From JAYZDB01 sp036338025 (GTDB lineage Bacteria > Planctomycetota > UBA1135 > UBA2386), in NCBI GenBank assembly GCA_036338025.1, contig JAYZDB010000229.1:1-13738 (forward strand): a stretch of DNA of 13,738 bases, given 5' to 3'. The stretch's first letter is position 1. Each line of letters opens with the position of its first letter. Below the pieces are notes generated by a model, which worked only from the letters and a program-made list of their open reading frames with translations, was not told the DNA's origin and made no database searches. Of this stretch, positions 1-7,200 are shown piece by piece. The position numbers were made by a program, and so were the translations under genes.

Positions 1-1
1 C

Positions 2-1345
2 ATCTGGATGACACTCGGCCTGCCGCTGGTTCAATCGACAGCTATACCGGTCATCCTGCTTTGCGCATGGCTACACTGGAGGCTTCGACGCCGGAAAGAC
101 TCTGCCTACACAAGCGCGGAGTCCCCACCCGAAACCACTGAGGGCCTGGATCATTCTCCACCCTACCAGCGAGTCGGGTTCGTAATCGTAGTCGCCAGCG
201 TCCTCGCCTTCGGCGCTCTTGCGATGAGTTCCGCAAGCGCGAGCGCAGTCACGAAGGGTGACGAGATCCGACACTGGACGATGAAGGCCAAGATGATCTA
301 CGCCGCCGATGGGTTCGGGCCAGACTTCGAGGCTCTCGCCAAAGAGGCGGACCGGTCTGAGGACTTCTGGGCTGCCTGGGATGAATGGTTGATCGAAGTG
401 TGGCCGACACTGGACGAGGACTTCAAGAAGCGTACACCGGGGCCTGGTACGAAGTGGGACTACCACCTGGATTACCCGCTGCTCAACCCGCTGCTACACG
501 TCTGGGCCTACGCTGGTGCGGGAGAAATCCTACATTGGCAAAATCGATTTCTTATCACGGGTTTCACCATCGCGCTGCTGTTGATCCTGGCCGGCGCTCT
601 CCGGTCCCTCACAAAACCAGCACCCCTGATTGGCGCCATGTTGCTCTTGACGATGCTCGGCATGGCCGAAACCACCAAGGCCCTGAAATGGTCATTGGCT
701 GACGGCATGGTAGCCACCGGTCTGCTGCTTACGGTCGACGCCCTGCGCCGATTTCGGCAGGATGGGGATCATCGCTGGTGGTGTCTTGCGCTGATCGGCG
801 CGGCGGTAATGGTGTGGTCGAAAAACGAGGGCATCCTGTATCTGCTCTGTGTCGCTGTTGGTTGTGCATCGGTAAAGCTGAAGCTGACCAAGCGTCAAAC
901 GGCATCGCTACTCCTCCCGTTGGGGATCATCGCGTTGACCTGGATCAGCAACACGCGATACGGATTCACAAGTGATCTGGTCACTGACGAGGTCAAATTC
1001 AATGCCGAGCGCTTGGGCACCTTATTCGAGTACTTCTGGCGGGAGATCTTGACCGGTCCATGGTGGGCAGAAACTCCCAGCGGAGTGCACTGCAGCTTTC
1101 TTCATCTGGCATTCCTCGGGCTCCTCCTGCTATTTCCGGGGATGGCCTTTGGGCGGGACAGACGCCTCATTACGTGCACGGTCCTGTGCCTTGTCTCCGG
1201 TCAGATCCTGATCTACCTCATCACACCGCACAAGCTCGAATGGCATCTACGGGAATCAGCGCTGCGGGTCGTGTGGCAGGGAACCTCCTTGATGGTGTTG
1301 TGGATCGGCACAACGAGCAGTCACTTGCTGAAGCCAAAATTATGA
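2..1345 (+). CDS. GT-C-like multi-pass membrane protein (5' end cut by window edge)
   Basis: The frame is open to the left edge, so the N-terminus is probably missing; the first Met in view is at 8. About 447 residues are visible. Numbering from that Met, hydrophobic helices lie near 10-25, 57-75, 183-197, 205-220, 232-245, 258-270, 277-290, 301-313, 365-380 and 390-405. The first large loop (80-165) carries the acidic GDEIRHW stretch and HLDYPLLNP. WSKNEG follows at 270-275, and TPHKLEWHLRESALR lies near the C-terminus (406-420). An acidic first loop followed by an 'H-x-DYPLL-x-P' stretch is a pattern I associate with GT-C fold membrane glycosyltransferases, which transfer sugars from polyprenyl-phosphate donors at the outer membrane leaflet side. 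The donor and acceptor cannot be told. Its stop overlaps the next start (ATGA at 1342-1345), so translation is probably coupled to uridine kinase. A non-enzymatic membrane protein is possible. Confidence 0.7.
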   Translation: MWMTLGLPLVQSTAIPVILLCAWLHWRLRRRKDSAYTSAESPPETTEGLDHSPPYQRVGFVIVVASVLAFGALAMSSASASAVTKGDEIRHWTMKAKMIYAADGFGPDFEALAKEADRSEDFWAAWDEWLIEVWPTLDEDFKKRTPGPGTKWDYHLDYPLLNPLLHVWAYAGAGEILHWQNRFLITGFTIALLLILAGALRSLTKPAPLIGAMLLLTMLGMAETTKALKWSLADGMVATGLLLTVDALRRFRQDGDHRWWCLALIGAAVMVWSKNEGILYLLCVAVGCASVKLKLTKRQTASLLLPLGIIALTWISNTRYGFTSDLVTDEVKFNAERLGTLFEYFWREILTGPWWAETPSGVHCSFLHLAFLGLLLLFPGMAFGRDRRLITCTVLCLVSGQILIYLITPHKLEWHLRESALRVVWQGTSLMVLWIGTTSSHLLKPKL

Positions 1346-1965
1346 ACTTCTTGTCAATCGGAATCGCAGGCGGCACCGGCAGTGGAAAGACAACACTCGC
1401 CGAGTCACTGGCCCGTGCAATTGGCGTCGATCAGGACGTCGTGTTGATTGCGCAGGACTCGTACTACCATGACCAGTCCGACCTCGAGATGGTCGACCGC
1501 GCGTCGATCAACTACGACCACCCCGATGCTCTCGAACTCGACCTGCTAACCCACCACCTTGAGGAGTTGCGAATCGGGCAGGGAGTCGAGATGCCGTGCT
1601 ACAGTTTCCGAACACACTGCCGGAAACCAAATACTCAGAGCATCGCACCAGTATCCGTTGCGATCGTCGAGGGAATCCTGATCTTTCAACACGCTCCGAC
1701 TCGGAACGCTCTCGACCTGAAGGTATTCGTGGATGCACCCGTCGAGACACGAATGGAGCGACGAATCCGTCGGGACATCGAGGACCGCGGACGCATCGAG
1801 TCGGCAGCCAGAAGACAATTCGAGAAAACAGCGCAACCGATGCATGAGATCTTCGTCGAGCCATCGCGACACCACGCAGACCTGATCGTCTCGGGACTCT
1901 CGCCAATCGAGTCCATGGTCAACGAAGTGCTAGGCCTCTATCTCGACATGCAGCACTCGGCGTGA
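1342..1965 (+). CDS. udk: Uridine kinase
   Basis: A 207-residue cytoplasmic P-loop kinase that phosphorylates uridine (and usually cytidine) to the monophosphate with NTP, in pyrimidine salvage. Length is close to that of typical bacterial Udk. The Walker A loop GIAGGTGSGKTT is at 7-18. The family motifs follow in order: QDSYYHD (38-44), NYDHPDALE (57-65) with the substrate-binding Asp, YSFRTHCR (87-94), VEGILIF (109-115), and an Arg-rich lid with RMERRIRRDIEDRGR (137-151). The frame stays open upstream to 1060, but the start at 1342 fits the family N-terminus and overlaps the upstream stop by ATGA. No Shine-Dalgarno is visible, consistent with translational coupling. The gene ends 6 bp before the convergent glyoxalase gene. 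A related phosphoribulokinase-family kinase is the only real alternative, and the NYDHPDALE motif favours uridine kinase. Confidence 0.9.
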   Translation: MNFLSIGIAGGTGSGKTTLAESLARAIGVDQDVVLIAQDSYYHDQSDLEMVDRASINYDHPDALELDLLTHHLEELRIGQGVEMPCYSFRTHCRKPNTQSIAPVSVAIVEGILIFQHAPTRNALDLKVFVDAPVETRMERRIRRDIEDRGRIESAARRQFEKTAQPMHEIFVEPSRHHADLIVSGLSPIESMVNEVLGLYLDMQHSA

Positions 1966-1969
1966 TTCT

Positions 1970-1981
1970 GGCTAGCTAGCC
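1970..1981. repeat. Perfect 12-bp palindrome at a convergent gene junction
   Basis: GGCTAGCTAGCC is its own reverse complement. It starts 4 bp after the udk stop and covers the last codons of the convergent glyoxalase gene, including its TAG stop at 1972-1974. As a hairpin it would have only a 4-bp stem and a 4-nt loop, and neither strand has a T-run after it, so a classical terminator is doubtful. A protein-binding site or chance are the alternatives. Confidence 0.5.
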
Positions 1982-2337
1982 TCCAGGATCTCAATGTCAT
2001 AGCCATTGGGATCCTTGACGAAGATGTAGTTCGAGCCCACCGCCGGCTTGCTCCGTCGATACCACCACCCAGCCGCTTCGACTTGGGCAATGACCTCTTC
2101 GAGATCTTCGACATGAAACGCCAGATGCCCGAACTGATTGCCGAGTTCGTAGTCATCAACACCGTGGTTGTAAGTCAACTCGATGTAGTAGCTCCCTTCT
2201 GCATCAGCCAGGAACACCAGGGTCGCCTCGTCTCCGATCGTCTTTCGGCGGGTTTCCTTGAGACCGAGAAAACCCGTATAGAACTCCAGGGTCTCTTCCA
2301 GGTTCTTGACCCGGATCATCGTGTGCGCGAGCTTCAT
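1972..2337 (-). CDS. gloA: Lactoylglutathione lyase (glyoxalase I) / VOC family
   Basis: A 121-residue VOC-fold protein with the two beta-alpha-beta-beta-beta modules of glyoxalase I, the enzyme that isomerises the methylglyoxal-glutathione hemithioacetal to S-lactoylglutathione in the cytoplasm. All four expected metal ligands are visible: His5 (MKLAHTMIRV), Glu53 (YYIELTYN), His71 (GHLAFHVED) and Glu116 (YDIEILE). The FYTGFLGLKETRR stretch (19-31) and VKDPNGYDIEI near the end are typical. Short bacterial Ni/Co-type enzymes are about 130-135 residues, so this one is slightly short. The chosen ATG at 2337 matches the family N-terminus. A second ATG at 2346 (MSAMK...) is equally possible, and neither has a good Shine-Dalgarno. 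The longer open frame to 2535 is not supported. The gene is divergent from the channel gene and convergent with udk. A broader VOC function with another thiol cofactor is possible. Confidence 0.85.
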   Translation of the reverse strand: MKLAHTMIRVKNLEETLEFYTGFLGLKETRRKTIGDEATLVFLADAEGSYYIELTYNHGVDDYELGNQFGHLAFHVEDLEEVIAQVEAAGWWYRRSKPAVGSNYIFVKDPNGYDIEILEAS

Positions 2338-2472
2338 GGCACTCATCTTGCCACGAATACCTGTGTAGCCGGCATCCAAGATCAACAGAATCAGTGGCGC
2401 CAACAAACCTCCAGGACCCCGAACCAAGGTGGCCCCGGGCTGCCAGGCACAGGATAGGCACTCCGACTCGCG

Positions 2473-2485
2473 TCTCGAAACGAGA
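2473..2485. repeat. Short inverted repeat TCTCG-AAA-CGAGA
   Basis: A perfect 5-bp inverted repeat around an AAA centre, 57 bp before the channel start codon. It could be half of an operator or a small stem in a leader RNA. With only five paired bases, chance is also plausible. Confidence 0.3.
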
Positions 2486-2490
2486 GCAGC

Positions 2491-2509
2491 ATCGGAAGAA
2501 ACCTCCGAT
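2491..2509. repeat. Inverted repeat ATCGGA-N7-TCCGAT upstream of the channel operon
   Basis: A perfect 6-bp inverted repeat with a 7-nt spacer (agaaacc), ending 32 bp before the channel start codon. The geometry fits a dimeric repressor operator overlapping or just downstream of the promoter, or a leader hairpin. No matching regulator gene is in the window. Confidence 0.4.
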
Positions 2510-2541
2510 CGCATCGAGTTCGCGCGACCAACCACATTACC

Positions 2542-3312
2542 ATGTCAGCCATGACTGTGCGGAAGCGGGTGTACGAGATCATCGAGACTGCCAACCCGGG
2601 TGACCGCTCCAGCCGCCTCGTCGACCTGGGTATTCTCTCGCTGATCCTCATCAACGTCGGCGCACTGATCTTGCAATCCGTGCCGGAGTTCGACAGGCGA
2701 CACGCCACCATGTTCCAGAACCTGGAGTTGGTCTCGCTGGTGATCTTTAGCCTCGAGTATTGCCTTCGGCTATGGGCCTGCATCGAGGCTGACGGCTACA
2801 ACAACGCGATCACCGGCCGTATTCGATTTGCGTTTACCCCAATGGCGCTGGTCGATCTCGCAGCGGTGCTACCCTCTTTACTCGGACTCGACGCGCGCTT
2901 TGTACGCATCCTTCGACTCCTGAAGTTGTCGCGCTACATACGGGCAATGCAGGTATTTCAGCGCGTCCTCATCAGGAAGCGAATGGAACTGATGGTGACC
3001 CTGATCATCATCCTCATCCTCCTGGTCTTCACCTCGTGTCTGATGTATCTCGCTGAGCGCGAAGCGAACGGCGACCAATTCGGGAGCATTCCAGCCGCGA
3101 TGTGGTGGAGCATCGTCACCCTGACCACGGTCGGCTACGGCGACGCCAGTCCGATCACGCCACTTGGCCAGGTCTTCGCCGGCTTGGTGGCGATCCTAGG
3201 CATCGGCATGTTCGCACTCCCGACCAGCATCCTCGGCGCAGCGTTTCTCGAAGAGGTAAACGACCAACGCACCTCCAAGACAAGCTGTCCTCATTGTGGC
3301 AAGAAGCTATGA
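2542..3312 (+). CDS. Voltage-gated potassium channel, six-helix Kv type
   Basis: A 256-residue inner-membrane channel subunit, expected to work as a tetramer passing K+. S1 is near 28-48. S2 is near 58-78 with the conserved acidic residue in FSLEYCLRLW. S3 is near 98-113 with MALVDLAAVLP. S4 (118-137) has basic residues at every third position (R119, R122, R125, K128, R131, R134), a full voltage sensor. S5 is near 148-170. The pore helix ends in the selectivity filter TLTTVGYGD (193-201), and S6 is near 208-235. The short cytoplasmic tail ends in CPHCGKKL, a single CxxC knuckle. Start choice: ATG 2542 (MSAMTVRK) or ATG 2551 (MTVRK); no Shine-Dalgarno separates them. It is followed 16 bp later by a sugar nucleotidyltransferase gene in the same orientation. 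The S4 pattern is intact, so a voltage-insensitive relative is unlikely. Confidence 0.92.
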   Translation: MSAMTVRKRVYEIIETANPGDRSSRLVDLGILSLILINVGALILQSVPEFDRRHATMFQNLELVSLVIFSLEYCLRLWACIEADGYNNAITGRIRFAFTPMALVDLAAVLPSLLGLDARFVRILRLLKLSRYIRAMQVFQRVLIRKRMELMVTLIIILILLVFTSCLMYLAEREANGDQFGSIPAAMWWSIVTLTTVGYGDASPITPLGQVFAGLVAILGIGMFALPTSILGAAFLEEVNDQRTSKTSCPHCGKKL

Positions 3313-3328
3313 TCCAAACCCCCTCGTC

Positions 3329-4198
3329 ATGAAGATACAGAAAGCTGTCATCACCGCTGCCGGTCCAGATCAGCGGTCTCTTCCTCTCCAGTCTTTGGTA
3401 GACCGCGATGGTGTCGAAAAGCGAGCCTTGGCGATCATCCTCGACGAAGCCGCCAGCGCTGGCATCGAAGAAGTCTGTATCGTCGTGCATGAAGGAGACA
3501 GCGAGACGTATGCGCAGACCTTGCAAGCATCCGGTCTTCGGATTACCTACACCGATCAGGTCCGTCCACGCGGCTACGGCCATGCGCTGTACTGCGCGCG
3601 CGAGTTCGTAGGTGCTGACCCATTCCTGCATCTCGTCAGCGACCACCTCTACGTCAGTCATGGATTACAGACTTGTGCCCAACAGCTAGTGGCGGTCGCC
3701 GAGAAAGAGGACGCTGCAGTATCCGCTGTGCAACCAACCCGTGAGAGCATGTTGCCGTACTACGGCGTCATCGGAGGTCTCCGTGAGGGACGCAGCAAGT
3801 CTCTTTACGCTGTCCAACAGGTCATGGAGAAACCGACACCAACGCAAGCCGAGCAGAAGTTGATGGTCCCCGGACTACGCGCCGGACATTACCTGTGCTT
3901 CTACGGCATCCATGCCCTGACACCGGCGGTGATGGACCTCCTCGCCGAAGACGTGGAGGCAAGTGACGATCAACCGGTCAGCCTGTCATCGGCCCTGAAC
4001 CGCCTGTCGGAGCGGCAGCGCTACCTGGCATTCGAAGTAGAAGGGCATCGCTACAACATCGGGGTGAAGTATGGACTCCTCAACGCCCAGTTGGCGCTCG
4101 CTATGAACGGCGTCGACCGCGAGGAAGTGCTCGCTCAACTGCTCGAGTTGCTCGCCTCTCGCCAGGAACCGCCTACCTACTCCTCCGAGGCTGACTGA
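3329..4198 (+). CDS. Divergent GalU-like sugar-1-phosphate nucleotidyltransferase
   Basis: A 289-residue cytoplasmic protein with a GalU/RmlA-type Rossmann nucleotidyltransferase fold. Visible motifs: KAVITAAGPDQRSLPL (5-20) in place of the canonical AAGxGTRxLPxTK loop; GYGHALYCAREF (82-93), matching GLGHAV; LVSDHLY (102-108) in place of the GDD metal site, with one Asp kept; EKP (167-169); a GHYLCFYGIHAL stretch (186-197); and HRYNIGVKYG (240-249) where GalU proteins normally have RxDxG. The glycine-rich loop is therefore altered, the PK lysine is not obvious, and the second metal Asp is Asn. I read it as a member of a distinct GalU-like subfamily; whether it transfers UMP to a sugar-1-phosphate is uncertain. 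The frame is open from 3296, but ATG 3329 matches the family N-terminus. It lies 16 bp after the channel gene and 13 bp before the kinase-pyrophosphorylase gene, which suggests joint function with the latter. Confidence 0.75.
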   Translation: MKIQKAVITAAGPDQRSLPLQSLVDRDGVEKRALAIILDEAASAGIEEVCIVVHEGDSETYAQTLQASGLRITYTDQVRPRGYGHALYCAREFVGADPFLHLVSDHLYVSHGLQTCAQQLVAVAEKEDAAVSAVQPTRESMLPYYGVIGGLREGRSKSLYAVQQVMEKPTPTQAEQKLMVPGLRAGHYLCFYGIHALTPAVMDLLAEDVEASDDQPVSLSSALNRLSERQRYLAFEVEGHRYNIGVKYGLLNAQLALAMNGVDREEVLAQLLELLASRQEPPTYSSEAD

Positions 4199-4211
4199 GT
4201 CACCAGCGACC

Positions 4212-7200
4212 ATGTCCAGCCGATTGATTGAAGTCATCGAGTCTGACGACCACCAGGTCCGCAACACCCCTCTCGACACCTTATGTAACGGACTGTCCCG
4301 AGATCAGTTGCTGGCTGAATGCGCAACTCTCGACCGTTTCCGAAAGGACAGCCCGAACCTCTACCATCGGGTCCGTGCCCTGTTCTTCAACTATTCAATC
4401 CACCGATTCTACCTGCCTCGCTGCCCGGACCTTCCGGCCCTCGGCAAGGTGTCGTTCTCGGGCTACACCCAGTTGCTGGATCGACGATTTGAAGAAGCGA
4501 TCGACCTGTTCTTGGCCGAGCAGGCCAGAAGTGGTCCGAGCGACACGATCTGTAGCGCTTTGGCGCAGAGTTACCACCAACTCGCATTCCAGACCCTCGC
4601 AAACCAGGTCCGTAGGAGCGTTCGATCCGCGAAGGGAAATCAGTGGATGTTCCGGATCGGTCATCCGACTGATCACCCGTTGCGCATCCGGCATGAGTTG
4701 CTGCAGCGCAACGGTGACGGTCCGTACCCTCTCTTGAGGGAACAAACCTCGGTCCGCATGGACCTAAGCCACAGTGCGTGGAGCGACATTTTCTTCCTGG
4801 GGATGGACTACCCGGAGGCCGCCCGCGTCCTCAATGTCTCTGTAGACCTCGCGGTACACGGCCGGGATCCACAGCCAGAACCTCCAATCGAAGCCTGGTT
4901 CCGTGTCATCGACGAACCGGTACTGCGCCTGATCAGTGTAGACCTCGGAACAACCGCGGACATCACCGAACTCGAAGAGGTGTTCGACTACGCCAAGGAC
5001 TACCTCGGCTTGTTGAAGGCAGCGGTAATCTCTGCCGGTGTCGTGCCTCCGGGAATGGAGGGATCAGGAGAGAGCCTCTCCGAACTCCTCGCCCGACTCA
5101 CCGGTCCCGGTCGGGGGATCGAGGTTGTCAGCCACGTGCGTGATATCCCAAAAGGCTCACGCCTCGCTGTTTCGACGAATCTTCTCGGGTCCCTGATCGC
5201 CGTCTGCATGCGCGCTACCGGCCAGACCGAGAACCTCGCTGGGGGCCTCACCGAAACAGAACGGCGGACGGTGGCTGCCCGCGCCATCCTCGGTGAATGG
5301 CTGGGCGGATCAGGTGGCGGCTGGCAAGACTCGGGGGGAATCTGGCCGGGGATGAAGTTGATTACCGGCCAACTCAGCGAGGAAGGGGATCCTGAGTTCG
5401 GCATCAGCCGTGGCAAGTTGTTGCCCGGACATCGAATCTTGGGCGAGGATGACGCCAGCCAGGCGACCCGTCGGCGCCTGCAAGACAGCATGGTCTTGGT
5501 ACACGGCGGCATGGCCCAAAACGTCGGCCCGGTGCTCGAGATGGTGACCGAAAAATACCTGCTACGCGGTCAGCAGGAGTGGGACTGTCGCCAAGATGCG
5601 CTGCAAGTACTCGAAGAGATCATGCAAGGATTGCGCGACGGCGACACCAAGAAGATCGCCGCTGCCACCAGCCGGAACTTTGAGGGACCGATTCAAGGCA
5701 TCATTCCGTGGGCATCCAACCTGTTCACAGAGAGCATCATCGACGGGATACGAAAGCGCCACGGCTCGGACTATCACGGCTTCTGCATGCTCGGCGGAAT
5801 GTCTGGCGGAGGAATGGGATTCCTGTTCGATCCTGAGGTCCGCGACTGTGCCAGAAACGACTTGTTGGAGATCATGACCGCAGCGAAGCGCGACCTACAA
5901 AACGGTCTGCCGTTCGCAATGGACCCTCTGGTCTACGACTTCGAGATCAATGAACATGGCACCTTGTGCACCATGCTAACCGGTGACGACGCCCTGTTGC
6001 CGGCCCATTACTACACCCTGATCGTGCCGGATCTGTTACAGCGAGACCGCCGCGAGTTACCCGCGCTGCGCCGAGCTGAACTCAATCGATTTGGAAGTGC
6101 GTGTCGCAATCGTCCCGAACTCAAGTGGGTAGTCGGCTCCCTCTTCAACCAGTTGTTCCCACGCCTCCACCCCAAGGTAGCAGAAGGGGAATCACTGGCA
6201 GACCTCCTGACCGATAACGGTTTCGACCCACGTCTGCACGAACAGATCCGTTCGGATCTTCTCAGTGGTCGTATCGGACTCGCGCAAAATCGCCTGCCCG
6301 CAAATACCGATATCCAGGACACGCGACCCGAAGACGTGGTCGATACCCTCGACAACCTGTCCGACGAAGACAGACAAGCGGGGTCCGCTGCCTTGGCAGC
6401 CGGCGAAGTCGCAGTAGTAACACTCGCTGCTGGAACCGGCAGTCGCTGGACCCAGGGTGCTGGCGTCGTCAAGGCAATCAACCCGTTCTGCCGACTCGCC
6501 GGCTCACATCGGACCTTTATCGAGGTTCACCTTGCCAAGAGCCGACGCACAGGTGCCGAACACGGCGCCCTGCCACCGCACGTGTTCACGACCAGTTATC
6601 TGACCCACGACCCAATCATCAAGCACCTGCAACTACGTGACAACTACAAGTACGAGGGTCCTGTGCAACTGTCAGCTGGTCGCGCTGTCGGGCAGCGTCT
6701 GATCCCGATGGAGCGCGACCTGAAGTTTGCGTGGGAAGAACTCTCGCAGCAACTGCTCGACGAACAGGCCCAGAAGGTGCTCGAGAGCTTGCACTCGGCG
6801 CTGATCGATTGGGCCCGCGAAGCTGGCGAAAGCAGTGACTACACCGACAACCTGCCTCACCAATGTCTGCATCCGGTCGGACACTGGTTTGAGGTCCCAG
6901 GTCTCCTGCGCAACGGTACCCTCGAACGGATCCTGGCAGATCAACCACAACTACAGCACTTGTTGTTGCACAACATCGACACCTTGGGAGCCAACCTCGA
7001 CCCCGGCTTGCTCGGCAGCCACATCCGTCAAGGATCCACCCTGAGCTTCGAGGTGATTCCCCGACGAATTGACGACCGAGGCGGCGGTCTCGCCCTGGTC
7101 GACGGACAACCTCGCCTGCTCGAGGGTCTGGCGATGCCGCGCGAGGAGGACGAATTCAAGCTCTCGTACTACAACTCCCTGACAACCTGGATCCACATCG

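Larger units (their letters stand above)
2347..2541. promoter_or_regulatory. Divergent intergenic region
   Basis: About 200 bp lie between the glyoxalase gene (leftward) and the K+ channel gene (rightward), so promoters for both must be here. I could not pick convincing -35/-10 pairs. Two inverted repeats lie in the half nearest the channel and are listed separately. Confidence 0.45.

Noticed and set aside
1060..1341. Longer start for uridine kinase
   Set aside because: It would overlap the upstream gene by nearly 290 bp, and the extra residues look like out-of-frame translation of it; the ATGA start matches the family.
2338..2535. N-terminal extension of the glyoxalase frame with a hydrophobic stretch
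   Set aside because: Glyoxalase I starts right at the first beta strand; the extension has no family match, overlaps the divergent promoter region and the inverted repeats, and would make a cytoplasmic enzyme membrane-bound.
2335..2553. Both divergent genes can begin with Met-Ser-Ala-Met
   Set aside because: The codons differ (AGTGCC versus TCAGCC) and the rest of the N-termini are unrelated, so I take it as coincidence rather than a duplicated start region.
4228..4737. Second open frame inside the kinase-pyrophosphorylase gene
   Set aside because: Its composition (Ser, Arg, Thr-rich without motifs) is that of an off-frame shadow of a gene with clear domain motifs.
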